DNA of 33,913 nucleotides from CAYWGR01 sp964458015 (GTDB lineage Bacteria; Planctomycetota; Planctomycetia; Pirellulales; Thermoguttaceae). A program made the translations under genes and the position numbers. The notes beneath the pieces were generated by a model. It was not told the DNA's origin. It did no database searches and saw nothing but the letters and a program-made list of their open reading frames with translations. Location: contig CAYWGR010000041.1 in the NCBI GenBank assembly GCA_964458015.1, positions 1 to 33,913 on the forward strand. Direction: 5' to 3'. This document shows, piece after piece, positions 16,313 through 25,100 of the stretch (the stretch's first letter is position 1; each line of letters opens with the position of its first letter).

Positions 16313-17911
16313 CTAGTGCGCGCCCTCCACCGGTTCCGCGCATATGGTCAGCGTGAAGGTGCTGCCTTTGTTCCATTCGCTGGTCACTTCGATGTCGCCG
16401 CCGAGCATATTGGCCAATCGCTTGGAAATCGCCAAGCCAAGCCCCGTACCTCCGAAACGCCGCGTGGTGGAAACGTCGGCCTGGGTGAACGGCTGGAAAA
16501 GCAAGCCGATTTCTTCGGCTTTCATGCCGATGCCGGTGTCGGATACCGCAAACTGCAACTGCATCTTATCGCTCGCCGTTTTGCCGTATCGCACGTCGAT
16601 TCGTATGCCGCCGCGCTCGGTAAATTTAACGGCATTTCCCACCAAATTGATCAAAATCTGACGAAGCTTCGCGGGATCAGTCCGAATCACTTCCGGCAGA
16701 GTAGAATCATAGTCAACGGTGAGATCCAGATTTTTTTCCCGTGTGCGCATTTCCACGGTTTCGACGATATCGTCGATGAGCCGTCGCAAGGAACAAAGGG
16801 CATACTCGACGGCCATCTTGCCCGCCTCGATTTTCGACAAGTCAAGAATATCGTTGATCAATGCCATCAAGGCTTCGCCGTTGCGGCGAATGGTTTCCAA
16901 AAACTCGTGATGCTCCTCGGGCGGAAGATTGGGGGTCGCCAGCAGATCGGCGAACCCCAAGATGGCCGTCATCGGCGTGCGGATCTCGTGGCTCATATTG
17001 GCCAGGAAGGTGCTTTTTGCGTAATTAGCCGCTTCGGCCTCACGCTTTGCCCGGATCAATTCTTGCTCGACTCTCTTGCGATTGGTGATGTCGCGAATGA
17101 CGGAGATTAAAGCCTTGGGATTTCCCTCGGCATCTCGATGGACCGAAGTGCGAATTTCCGCCGGCCAGCGCGTGCCGTCTTTCCGCAAAAGACAATACTC
17201 CAACGTCCGGGTAATATCCGTGGCGATGACCTTCTCGATGTCCTCCTCCACCCGCTTACGATCTTCGGGCGCAATCGTATCAAAACACGTCTTCGCCTGC
17301 GTCAGTAGATCCTCTTCCGTTTCGACGCCGTACAATCGGGCAGCTTGATGATTCACAAGAATCAATCGGCCGTCCAATTCCATGATGGCGATGGCATCGG
17401 GAGACGTTTCAACCATGCACCGGAACCGTTCCTCGCTTTGACGCAACGATTCCTCGGTTCGTTTCCGTTCGGTGATATCCTCGCCGGAACTCAGCGTGCC
17501 GATGCAATTGCCGCGATCATCCCGCAGCACGGTATTGTGCCAAGCGATGATTCGTTCCTCTCCCGATCGGGTCAAGATCGCGTTCTCGGCATACTCGACC
17601 AACTGGACCTGATCGGCCATGATTTGGTGGAATATCTCCGCGACCTGGGAACGATCCTGTTTTGGAACGCACGTTTTGATCCAGTTTTTGCCGATCAAAT
17701 CGTCTTCCTCATGGCCCAGCACTTCATGCCCTTTGTGGTTCATAAAGCGGATATTGCCCCGGGCATCGAGGACTACGAGAATTTCTCCGGCGATTTCAAG
17801 AGTTTTCTGCGCAAGATACGTCAAATCCAACTGGAATGTCTGCGCAACTGTTTTCGCCAGTTCTCTTGCATTCGCGGCATTCTTGGCTTTAGAGTCTTCC
17901 ATGAACGACAT
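16313..17911 (-). CDS. cytoplasmic PAS-PAS sensor histidine kinase
   Basis: A 532-aa sensor kinase with no membrane segment, so it should sense a cytoplasmic signal. Domains: PAS 1 (about 36-150), PAS 2 (about 160-280), a short coiled coil, HisKA with phosphorylatable His308 in FLANMSHEIRTPMTA, then the HATPase with N box (INLVGNAVKFTE), G1 (VSDTGIGM), F box (LFQPFTQAD) and G2 (GGTGLGLAISKRL). It ends after the ATPase domain with no receiver domain. No response-regulator gene lies next to it, so the partner is encoded elsewhere. An internal ATG three codons in is an alternative start. The MFS gene follows after 32 nt. Confidence 0.9.
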   Translation of the reverse strand: MSFMEDSKAKNAANARELAKTVAQTFQLDLTYLAQKTLEIAGEILVVLDARGNIRFMNHKGHEVLGHEEDDLIGKNWIKTCVPKQDRSQVAEIFHQIMADQVQLVEYAENAILTRSGEERIIAWHNTVLRDDRGNCIGTLSSGEDITERKRTEESLRQSEERFRCMVETSPDAIAIMELDGRLILVNHQAARLYGVETEEDLLTQAKTCFDTIAPEDRKRVEEDIEKVIATDITRTLEYCLLRKDGTRWPAEIRTSVHRDAEGNPKALISVIRDITNRKRVEQELIRAKREAEAANYAKSTFLANMSHEIRTPMTAILGFADLLATPNLPPEEHHEFLETIRRNGEALMALINDILDLSKIEAGKMAVEYALCSLRRLIDDIVETVEMRTREKNLDLTVDYDSTLPEVIRTDPAKLRQILINLVGNAVKFTERGGIRIDVRYGKTASDKMQLQFAVSDTGIGMKAEEIGLLFQPFTQADVSTTRRFGGTGLGLAISKRLANMLGGDIEVTSEWNKGSTFTLTICAEPVEGAH

Positions 17912-18102
17912 CTCGCAATTCAGAAAACGCCATTTCTTGTGGCCGACGTTACTTATTAAGCGATGCCCTTACTCAAGGATAGGTCATACGACGATAGCTA
18001 ACGGTTATACGACGTTTTCGCAAGAAATGCGAAAGCAAACAGCACCATTGCACGAAAAAGGCACGAAAAGAAGCGGATTATTTCGCCCTGCCGTGAGGTT
18101 TA

Positions 18103-18178
18103 CCAAGCGGCTTATCGCCTCGGCATGACGAGAAACGAGGCCGAAGGCCCTGGGAACGCATGTCGGCAAGCCGCTTGG
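18103..18178. other. inverted repeat between the kinase and nucleoside hydrolase genes
   Basis: CCAAGCGGCTT (18103-18113) and its exact complement AAGCCGCTTGG (18168-18178) flank 54 nt in the 278-bp gap 17912-18189. It could form a stem at the 3' end of the nucleoside hydrolase mRNA. No T-run follows, so it is not a typical intrinsic terminator. Confidence 0.4.
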
Positions 18179-18189
18179 CCGTACGATCT

Positions 18190-19119
18190 TTAATGGCCCG
18201 CAAGATCACGCAGTATCGCTTCCACGACGGCATCTTTCTGCATATCGACCGCCACTTCCATGTTATGACGCCAAGCCGGCACGCGACGACGATCGAAAAC
18301 CGTCGCGCCGACCGTCAACTCGCCCTGCGTCTCCACGTCGCCGGCCATCGACTTCGTGGTAAACAGCTCGGGATGCACGACGGCCATCAAGGTGACGGTA
18401 TCGTGAACATGGATGCCCTCGAGCCCGAATTGCTGACGATAGCCGCGATACGCCGGGGGCAAAAGCAGCCGCAACAAATGTCCGATGCGCGTGGATTCGT
18501 CCGGCAACTGGTTGAACAGATCGTAGCTCAACTCAACGCGGTTGGTCACATCGAGCGGGATGAGCGTTTTGGTCGAGGGTGAACGAAAAACCGTTTGGGC
18601 CGAAATCGGATCGCTGAACATATTGAATTCGGCCGCCGGAGTAATGTTGCCCGGCCCCGAAACCGTTCCGCCCATGATCACGATGCGGCCGACCAACGTG
18701 GGCAATTCCGGATCGCGCACAAAGGCCCTGGCGATGTTGGTCAGCGGTCCCAGCGCGACGATCGTCACTTCATGCGGAGCGTCGCGCACCTGGTCGCAGA
18801 TTACTTTTTCCGAAGGCAGCAGATGCTGGCGTTCGGCCACCACGAAATTGGCGCCGCCCAGGCCATCGCTGCCGTAGAGATTGCGACGATCGAACGTCAA
18901 ATGGCTGTCCGGCTCCGAGGCTGCCCCCAAACGGGGCCAGCGCGGCGGATCCAATTGTTCGATGATCGCCTGCACATTGCGCGTCGATTGGGCCGGCGAG
19001 ACATTGCCCCCCACGGCCGTTACAGCCACGACGTCTAAATCCGGATTCGACAGTGCCAAGCACAAAGCCATGGCATCGTCGATGCCCGGGTCGACGTCGA
19101 GGATAACCTTCCTGGCCAT
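18190..19119 (-). CDS. inosine-uridine-type nucleoside hydrolase
   Basis: A 309-aa enzyme of the nucleoside hydrolase family, which splits ribonucleosides into base and ribose for purine/pyrimidine salvage. The Ca2+/ribose site DVDPGIDDAMAL is at the N-terminus. VTAVGGNVSPAQSTRN, ALGPLTNIAR, MGGTVSGPGN, AEFNMFSDP and the C-terminal HVHD (Ca2+ and base-side residues) are also visible. The length is typical. Base preference cannot be told. The frame can begin with a GTG just before the ATG, but GAGG lies at useful spacing only for the ATG at 19119. It seems monocistronic. Confidence 0.92.
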   Translation of the reverse strand: MARKVILDVDPGIDDAMALCLALSNPDLDVVAVTAVGGNVSPAQSTRNVQAIIEQLDPPRWPRLGAASEPDSHLTFDRRNLYGSDGLGGANFVVAERQHLLPSEKVICDQVRDAPHEVTIVALGPLTNIARAFVRDPELPTLVGRIVIMGGTVSGPGNITPAAEFNMFSDPISAQTVFRSPSTKTLIPLDVTNRVELSYDLFNQLPDESTRIGHLLRLLLPPAYRGYRQQFGLEGIHVHDTVTLMAVVHPELFTTKSMAGDVETQGELTVGATVFDRRRVPAWRHNMEVAVDMQKDAVVEAILRDLAGH

Positions 19120-19205
19120 CACATCCTCGTATCTTGAATTGGCGTTAGACTTTACGACTTTTGGACAATTGTACGTTCAGAAATAAGCCAATGCAAGGCG
19201 GAAAT

Positions 19206-19292
19206 CCCCACCGCCATCGGTGGGGGGCATCCAGCCGGAGGAATCGGGAAACGCCTGAATTACAGGGCGCACCAGGGACGCTGGTTTCCCGA
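19206..19292. other. two hairpins in the gap upstream of the nucleoside hydrolase gene
   Basis: CCCCACCG/CGGTGGGG (19206-19225) forms an 8-bp stem with a 4-nt loop. TCGGGAAAC (19244-19252) pairs with GTTTCCCGA (19284-19292) over 9 bp, with ACCAG/CTGGT nested inside. They lie between the stop of the 19325-19807 gene and the start of the nucleoside hydrolase gene, both -. They may be a terminator of the former or a leader structure of the latter; no T-run is present. Confidence 0.45.
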
Positions 19293-19324
19293 CGCCGCTG
19301 AATTGTCAAAAAATGTCGGCAATT

Positions 19325-19807
19325 CTAGCTCGGCAGTTCGGTCGGCCGTCCAATATGCATCTCGTTTTCGCCGTTATCACCGCATTTCCGTGGAGTTTGC
19401 TTGTCATTCGCTGCGGGCGGCGAAGTTTGTTGGAGCAGGACAAATCTGTTAGCTTCAGCCGCTGACATATCATTGTCCTCATCTTCCCACACATGAAAGA
19501 CGCCAAAGCGTGTTCTACCATCCGCCTCTGTAGCACTCGCTAGGTCAAGAAGGTAATCCTCTATGTCATACTTAGCCAAACGCTCTCGAAGCATTTCGCA
19601 CCATACGACCTCTTCCATCTTCAGGCCAATGGTCCGTACCGTCTCCGCAACCTGTGCCAAGCACTCGTCGCGCGAGTGTGCTACGGCTATCGCAGTAACA
19701 TACGCACCCAAGCAGCCCTGCAAGTACGTATTGGCTGGAGGGCCTGTTACGGCAACGAGCATTATCCATGGTATTGGACGTTGTTCAATGTGTTCGATAT
19801 GTGACAT
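19325..19807 (-). CDS. protein of unknown function in the A/T-rich stretch
   Basis: A 160-aa soluble protein. Its first half is mildly hydrophobic (WIMLVAVTGPPANTYLQG), the middle is acidic and helical (LAQVAETVRTIGLKMEEVVWCEMLRERLAKYDIEDYLLD), and the tail is polar and probably disordered. I do not recognise a family. The start codon has no good ribosome-binding site, but the gene follows the 127-aa gene by only 15 nt on the same strand, suggesting a two-gene operon. Small soluble pairs like this in accessory DNA are sometimes immunity or antitoxin genes; nothing in the sequence proves that here. Confidence 0.55.
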   Translation of the reverse strand: MSHIEHIEQRPIPWIMLVAVTGPPANTYLQGCLGAYVTAIAVAHSRDECLAQVAETVRTIGLKMEEVVWCEMLRERLAKYDIEDYLLDLASATEADGRTRFGVFHVWEDEDNDMSAAEANRFVLLQQTSPPAANDKQTPRKCGDNGENEMHIGRPTELPS

Positions 19808-19822
19808 TTCGAATAGACATTA

Positions 19823-20206
19823 TCAAGAACAAATGGCACTTTTTCCGCTCATATTTTCAATTTCCAGAGGCCTACCTTCCTTCTTTAGGAATTGCCTTAA
19901 TACCTCCGTGACTTTGTCTAACAAAACAAGGTCATGTTTCGATCTGTGGTCGTCTACGCCTTCAACATGAGAGCAGCCCCTCGCGCCATAGCCAAGGGAC
20001 AGCAGATATTCATTGTAAAGCTGCGACTGTTGTGGATCGTTGAGAATAAAAGCTCGTAGGTTCTCAATAAATTGTATGGTATTCTCCATCCCAACGGGAG
20101 ATGGAGAATACATGCTGGGCCGCTCAAGCATATGGATGTAATACTCATCAAGGTATTTCAGTATCTCGATTGGCGACCTCATTTGACGGTCTGAATAACT
20201 GGACAT
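19823..20206 (-). CDS. small protein of unknown function in the A/T-rich stretch
   Basis: A 127-aa soluble protein with a strong AAGGAG 8 nt before the ATG. It contains SPIEILKYLDEYYIHMLERP followed by the pair RPSMY, then ENTIQFIENLRAFI and a charged helical tail. An RPxMY segment near the start is seen in several small uncharacterised proteins of the immunity/SMI-like kind, but I cannot assign a family. It is 15 nt upstream of the 160-aa gene and probably cotranscribed with it. Codon use is more A/T-rich than in the housekeeping genes around it, fitting acquisition by transfer (inference). Confidence 0.65.
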   Translation of the reverse strand: MSSYSDRQMRSPIEILKYLDEYYIHMLERPSMYSPSPVGMENTIQFIENLRAFILNDPQQSQLYNEYLLSLGYGARGCSHVEGVDDHRSKHDLVLLDKVTEVLRQFLKKEGRPLEIENMSGKSAICS

Positions 20207-20232
20207 ACTCCCGTCTCCTTTTCAAAAACAGC

Positions 20233-20279
20233 GGTGTCAGGAACTCATGGTAATTCCTTAGTCGTAAGTACCTGTCACC
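20233..20279. repeat. imperfect palindromic REP-like element
   Basis: GGTGTCAGGAACT... (from 20233) and ...AGTACCTGTCACC (to 20279) form an imperfect stem with arms of about 16 nt. Such TGTCAGG/CCTGACA-type palindromes are common as scattered REP elements linked to RAYT transposases in many bacteria. No such transposase gene was seen here. Confidence 0.45.
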
Positions 20280-20305
20280 TTATTCGCTCGTCACCCCTTT
20301 CCTTC

Positions 20306-20707
20306 CTACGCTTTAACATCCCTAGACGGGAAATAAAATCGAAATGCTGTAGCAACCAGCACGATCAGAAAAAGATTTGCGGATGCAACAAAAGGTGCGG
20401 TCTGCAAGAAGTACAGCACATGAATTACACTCACCACAAGAAATAGGCAGAATACCCACTTCCATCCCCTCACCAGTCCCGTGATGAAAAGGCATTTTGC
20501 CAGGAACCACCAGAGTGCCGCTGGGACCGTGGGTATGAGAAGAAGGTTACCGATACCTTCGATCACAAGCAATGCCGAGACAATCCAAATCTGCCAAGGA
20601 ACTTTCCGTAGCCGTTTTGGAGAACAGACGTCACTGTGGCTTGCAACCTCCTGAGTATTCAATGCGATTAACCTTTCATCGCTTGAGGGTACAAAAGGAA
20701 CATTCAA
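20306..20707 (-). CDS. small polytopic membrane protein of unknown function
   Basis: A frame of up to 133 aa with a polar N-terminus (about 40 residues) and then three to four hydrophobic segments (about 43-62, 64-80, 84-100, 105-122), ending in RFYFPSRDVKA. The first possible start is a TTG at 20707 without a convincing ribosome-binding site, so the true start is uncertain. It is not recognised. It lies between the DUF1016-type nuclease gene and the small soluble pair, all on the - strand and all A/T-rich relative to the flanks. Confidence 0.5.
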   Translation of the reverse strand: MNVPFVPSSDERLIALNTQEVASHSDVCSPKRLRKVPWQIWIVSALLVIEGIGNLLLIPTVPAALWWFLAKCLFITGLVRGWKWVFCLFLVVSVIHVLYFLQTAPFVASANLFLIVLVATAFRFYFPSRDVKA

Positions 20708-20752
20708 ACCATCTGCCGCATCGCCTGAACCTCATGCAATTGCCCTTGCCTT

Positions 20753-21802
20753 TCAATCATTGGGCTCGGCCCCCTTTCCCTTCTCCATTTCAATTGCCTG
20801 GCGTTCACGCTGCAATTCAGCAGCCAATTCCGTTTCCGTGGGCAAGTAGAGCTTGTAGCGAGAGGCAAAAATCTGCTGATTGTCTTCGGGCAACGTGTAT
20901 CGCACGACGGCTTCACTCCTGTCAGTGCAGAGCACGATCCCGATGGGCGGATTTTCATCGGACGCAGCAATGTCGCGTTGGTAGTAGTTCACATACATCT
21001 GCATCTGCCCAAGGTCTTGATGTGTGAGCGATCCGACCTTTAAGTCGATCAGCACGAACGAACGGGTGAGCCGGTTATAGAACACCAGGTCGATCCAGTA
21101 GTGTTGGCCGTCGATCGTGATGCGCTGCTGACGGGCCATGAAGGCAAATCCCTTGCCGAGTTCAAGCAGGAACTCGCGAAGTTTGTTGATAAGAGCTTGC
21201 TCAAGGTCTGATTCAAGGTATCGCTCACTCTGCGGCAGGCCAGTAAACTCCAACACGTAGGGGTCTTTGATAAGGTCACTAGGTTGGTGAATTTCGTGCC
21301 CCTTCTCTGCCAGCGCCAGCACACCTTCACGATCCCGACTGAGCGCCAAACGCTCGAACAACAGAGAGTGAATCTGCCGCTCCAGTTCGCGGGTAGACCA
21401 ACGGGCATTGACGGCCTCGGATTCGTAAAAGGCCCGCGCCTCAGGCTTTTCCACCCGCAGAAGTAGCCGGTAGTGGGTCCAAGACAATTCTGGACGCAGT
21501 GCGTCCAAAATCGGGTAGAGCAGATAGAACGCCCGCATCTTGGCCAGATTTGACGGATCGAACCCCTTACCAAATTCGGACTTAAGACGACTAGAAAGCT
21601 CCTCAAGGATGGCTTGGCCATATTCAGCCCGCTGTTGCCCCCGTTGTTCCTGCTCAACAATAACCCGCCCTATCTCCCAATAGGCCGCCACCATTGCCGT
21701 GTTGATAGCACGGTAGGCCTGCAATCGAGCATCGCTCAGGATCGTACGGATTCGCTCGTAGCTGTACTGTAAATCAGACGGTGTTGGCAGTTGATTGTTC
21801 AT
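20753..21802 (-). CDS. DUF1016/YhcG-type PD-(D/E)XK nuclease-domain protein
   Basis: A 349-aa protein matching the YhcG/DUF1016 pattern. The N-terminal DUF1016_N-like helical part (about 8-170) has AMVAAYWEIGRVIVEQEQRG and YGQAILEELSSRLKSEFG. The C-terminal PD-(D/E)XK part (about 190-330) has GKGFAFMARQQRITIDGQ, YWIDLVFYNR (metal-site Asp) and FVLIDLKVG, where Asp replaces the usual Glu of the ExK, then QMQMYVNYY. Members are predicted nucleases often found near restriction systems and in defence islands. Here no restriction genes are adjacent. The frame continues upstream to 21877, but the ATG at 21802 (MNNQLPTPSDLQYSYERI) fits the family better. The biological role is not established. Confidence 0.85.
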   Translation of the reverse strand: MNNQLPTPSDLQYSYERIRTILSDARLQAYRAINTAMVAAYWEIGRVIVEQEQRGQQRAEYGQAILEELSSRLKSEFGKGFDPSNLAKMRAFYLLYPILDALRPELSWTHYRLLLRVEKPEARAFYESEAVNARWSTRELERQIHSLLFERLALSRDREGVLALAEKGHEIHQPSDLIKDPYVLEFTGLPQSERYLESDLEQALINKLREFLLELGKGFAFMARQQRITIDGQHYWIDLVFYNRLTRSFVLIDLKVGSLTHQDLGQMQMYVNYYQRDIAASDENPPIGIVLCTDRSEAVVRYTLPEDNQQIFASRYKLYLPTETELAAELQRERQAIEMEKGKGAEPND

Positions 21803-21920
21803 CCCATGAGTGTAGCTCTTGGCCTTGATTTTGTTAAGCCTGGTCAGAGCGCGGTCGAGGCGGTTGGCATGGCCCACTTGTCGGTTCCCGAATCATGAAT
21901 GCCGCCTCATTTCCCCTGTC

Positions 21921-22142
21921 TCACATATCTTTCAATGCAACTATCAAACCAACCAGAATAAGAATGCCCCCTATAACAGCGATGACCCATTCCGAATTCC
22001 CAATATCTTTATCACCAAATCGAAATCCAAAAAAACTATTCTGGAAGTTAATAATTAGGCGAGCATAAGGTTTCCGAAGAAGCAACAGAGTGCATCCCAA
22101 AACAAACGGGCCAAGAGCGCCTATCCATGGACTATTATGCAC
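21921..22142 (-). CDS. small two-segment membrane protein
   Basis: A 73-aa protein with two hydrophobic segments (about residues 8-22 and 51-69) around a polar loop containing FFGFRFGDKD. The start is a GTG at 22142, with AAGGA about 9 nt upstream. It is not recognised. It lies at the right edge of the A/T-rich stretch, before the K/Q-rich gene. Being short and hydrophobic, it may be a real small membrane protein, but there is no family support. Confidence 0.45.
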   Translation of the reverse strand: MHNSPWIGALGPFVLGCTLLLLRKPYARLIINFQNSFFGFRFGDKDIGNSEWVIAVIGGILILVGLIVALKDM

Positions 22143-22199
22143 AAAGTTTTTCCTTCAAACCAGCCAACCAATGATTCGTTCCGCCAGGGCACATAAGAA

Positions 22200-25100
22200 T
22201 CACTTCCCGCGTTGCTCTCCGGCAACGCCTTTGGTGTATTCGCGGAATTGCTCGGCCCAATCGGGCGGCGGGACAAAGCGACTGGCGTCGCGTTGCTGTT
22301 GCGGTTTGTCGGTCGTGACGCCGCCGTGTTTCAGTTCTGCGCCGCGAGGACGGAGCCCGAGGCTACGCAGGGCGTCTTCAAAACGTTTCCGTGCAACCTC
22401 GCTGTTGGCGCCCTTTTCGCCGGCCGACGCGCGCATCTGCTCCCAACGTTCGAGAAATCGGCGAGCATCGTCTTTCGTCCAGCCGAGTTTTTCAAGCAAC
22501 TCGGGCTTCTCTTTCGCTAATTGGTCGCGCAGATGCTCCAACGCCAATTCCGTTTGGCGGCGCGAATAATCCAAACTCGCTTCATCGGCCAGATTGTCGG
22601 CCGGTTCGGGCGGCGTTGCTTCTCCAGTTTGCTCGCCGGGTTTGCCGCCGCCGGTCGGCGGGCCGGAGCCGCGAGTGCCGGGGCCTTCCGAAGTATTTTT
22701 GCCCGCCTTGCCACCTTCCGAGGTTTTATCTTGCGGCGTGCCTTGGCCCTGATCACTGGAATCGGAAGGTTTGCCGCCTTCGGCCTTGCCGTCGGGTTTC
22801 TGCCCGGTGCCTGTCCCGTTTTCACTGGATTGTTTGGCGGCGCTGCCGGTTGGCTTTTTCGAAGCGGTCTGATCGCCGGCCTTGGCGCCGGTTTCGCCCT
22901 CGCCTTGTTCGTCGGCCTTCGAGCCGCCTTCATCGGCAGGCTTATGGGAACCGGCGCCGCCTACGCCTTTCTTGTTCGACTGTTGGCCGCCGCCGGCCTC
23001 ACCGCCGCCAGACCGGTCGCCTTCGGTCTCACCCTGCGAATCGGATTGCTTGGAACTTGTGCCCGGCGATTCCTGTTTCTCACCCTGTCCCTCACCGGGC
23101 GCGTCGGCGGCATGGTCGGGCTTTTTCGCGCGGTCTTTATTCTCATCCTGCGGCGTTGTACCGCCCGAGCGATTGTCGGTCTTCTTGCCGGCCCCTGGCG
23201 TGGATTGATTATCCGATTGCGGTTGCCCCTGTTGGCCCTCCTTCTTCTCGCCGCCCTCTTGCTTTTCTTCGCCTGGCTCTGCGCCTTCGCTCTTTTCAGC
23301 CTTACCTTCCTCGCCGGGTGCTTTTTGTTTGTCGCCCTTCTGACCTTTGCCTCCGGTCTTTTCGCCTTCTTTCCCTTGAGCGCCGCCCTGTTTGCTGCCG
23401 GCTTTTTTATCGTCGGCATTCTGCTTGTCGGAAGGTTTGCCGCCGTCTTGTTTGTCGCCTGCGTCTTTTTGGTCCGAGGACTTACCGCCGGGTTGATCTT
23501 TGCCGGCCTTCTTGCCCTCGCCCTTCTTACCTTCGGCGTTCTTATCGCCGGACTGGTCCTCGCCGGGCTTTTGTTCACCGGCTTCTCCAGCGCCGTCTTT
23601 CCCGGCGTTCTTTCCACCGTCGCCTTTCTTGCCGGGTTGCTGCTGATCGCCGGAGGGTTGTTTTTGCTCGCCTTCTTGCTTTTCGCCCGGCTTTTGGCCA
23701 TTCTCCTCGGACGGCTGATTTTGATCATTGGCTTGGTCTCCCTTCGTGGAATCCTTGCCTTGCTGTTTGTTCTGCTGCTGTTCTTTTTGGCGATCATTCA
23801 GGATTTCCTGCATGGCATCGCCGGGTGCGGTATCGGGATCAACCCGCTCGTTGGAGTTGTCGCCGCCTTGGGATTTTTGCTGCTTATCGCCGGATTGTTG
23901 ATCGCCCGACTGTTGCCCTTTGTCTTGTCCGGTGCTGTCGGAACCTTGCTTGTTATCGCCCTGGCCTGCTTTGGAGTCGGACGATTTATCGCCCTTCGAA
24001 GACTCGGACGGCTGCTGCTGATCTTGTTGCTCTTGCGGTTGATCGGGCTTCTTTTCGCCGGGTGGCTGCTTATCATCGGGAGCATTTTCCGCCGGCTTTT
24101 CGTTCGCGTCGTTTTTATCGCCTTCTTTTGGAGAATCGCTCTTTTGCGATTGATCGCGGGTTTCGTCCTTTGGTTTTTCGCTTTCGTCTTTGGCCGCCGG
24201 CGATTGCTCTTCCGCTTCTCCGCGATCTGCTTGCTTATCTGCTTTGGCATCGACCACGGTAATCCATTGCCGGTTGCTAAGAGTGCGGCCGGGCATCGGT
24301 TCGCGATTGTCGTCAGCCTCGACCCAATACTCAACGCGGTCGCCGGCCTTGAGGCCCAAGCGGCCGGGCTCAAATACATAGGTTCCCGTGAATTTGCCGG
24401 TCCATGCCAACTCGGGTTTCGGCCGATCCAATAGCGGCGGGATCAACAAACTTCGTTCCTCGCGTTGCGCCCGAACGGCCACGGTCCTGAGCCCGAAATC
24501 CGGATCTTCGGCCTGCACCTTGATCGCCAATTTGCCCCGGACCGCCACCTGTACGTCGTCCTTCTTCGGCTCGACGATCTGGACATTGTCGGGTGGCAGA
24601 TCGCGGATTACGTCGATGCGGTGTCGGATCGGCTGATTCTCGCGTCCCTGAAGGTCGGCAAAACGGATTTGATACGCATCGTATTCGGCCAGCGCAGGAT
24701 CCTTGGGATTCAAACGCAACGTGAAGCGCCCCGTGGCCGTGCGGCCATCGACCGACATCCGAAGCCCTTGCCGGCCCGTGCAACCGAGATCGATTTCGGC
24801 GGAACCCGGTTTGATATCGGTGTTGGCTGTCGCCTTAATAGTAATCTCGGTCCCCTCGATGGCGCGTAGATCGCCCTGGCGATCCACCGTTTGATCGGAG
24901 ATGCCTGTGTAAGGCGGATAGTGATAGGCCACGCTATCGACCACGATTGCCGGTGCGACTTGAACGTTGACGCGATAGCGCTCGGTGCGACAGTCGCCGG
25001 CCGCTAGATAATAGATGATATCTTGCTGCATCCCGAGTTTGCCGGGCGGGAGCTGGCACTGATGGCGATACTCGCCTTCGGATTGCGTAAGCGGAATGCT

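Noticed and set aside
22391..24434. Very long + strand frames (over 600 codons) opposite the K/Q-rich gene
   Set aside because: They arise because Lys/Gln/Gly/Asp-rich codons leave few stops on the other strand; the products are Leu/Arg/Ala-biased with no domain and no ribosome-binding site.
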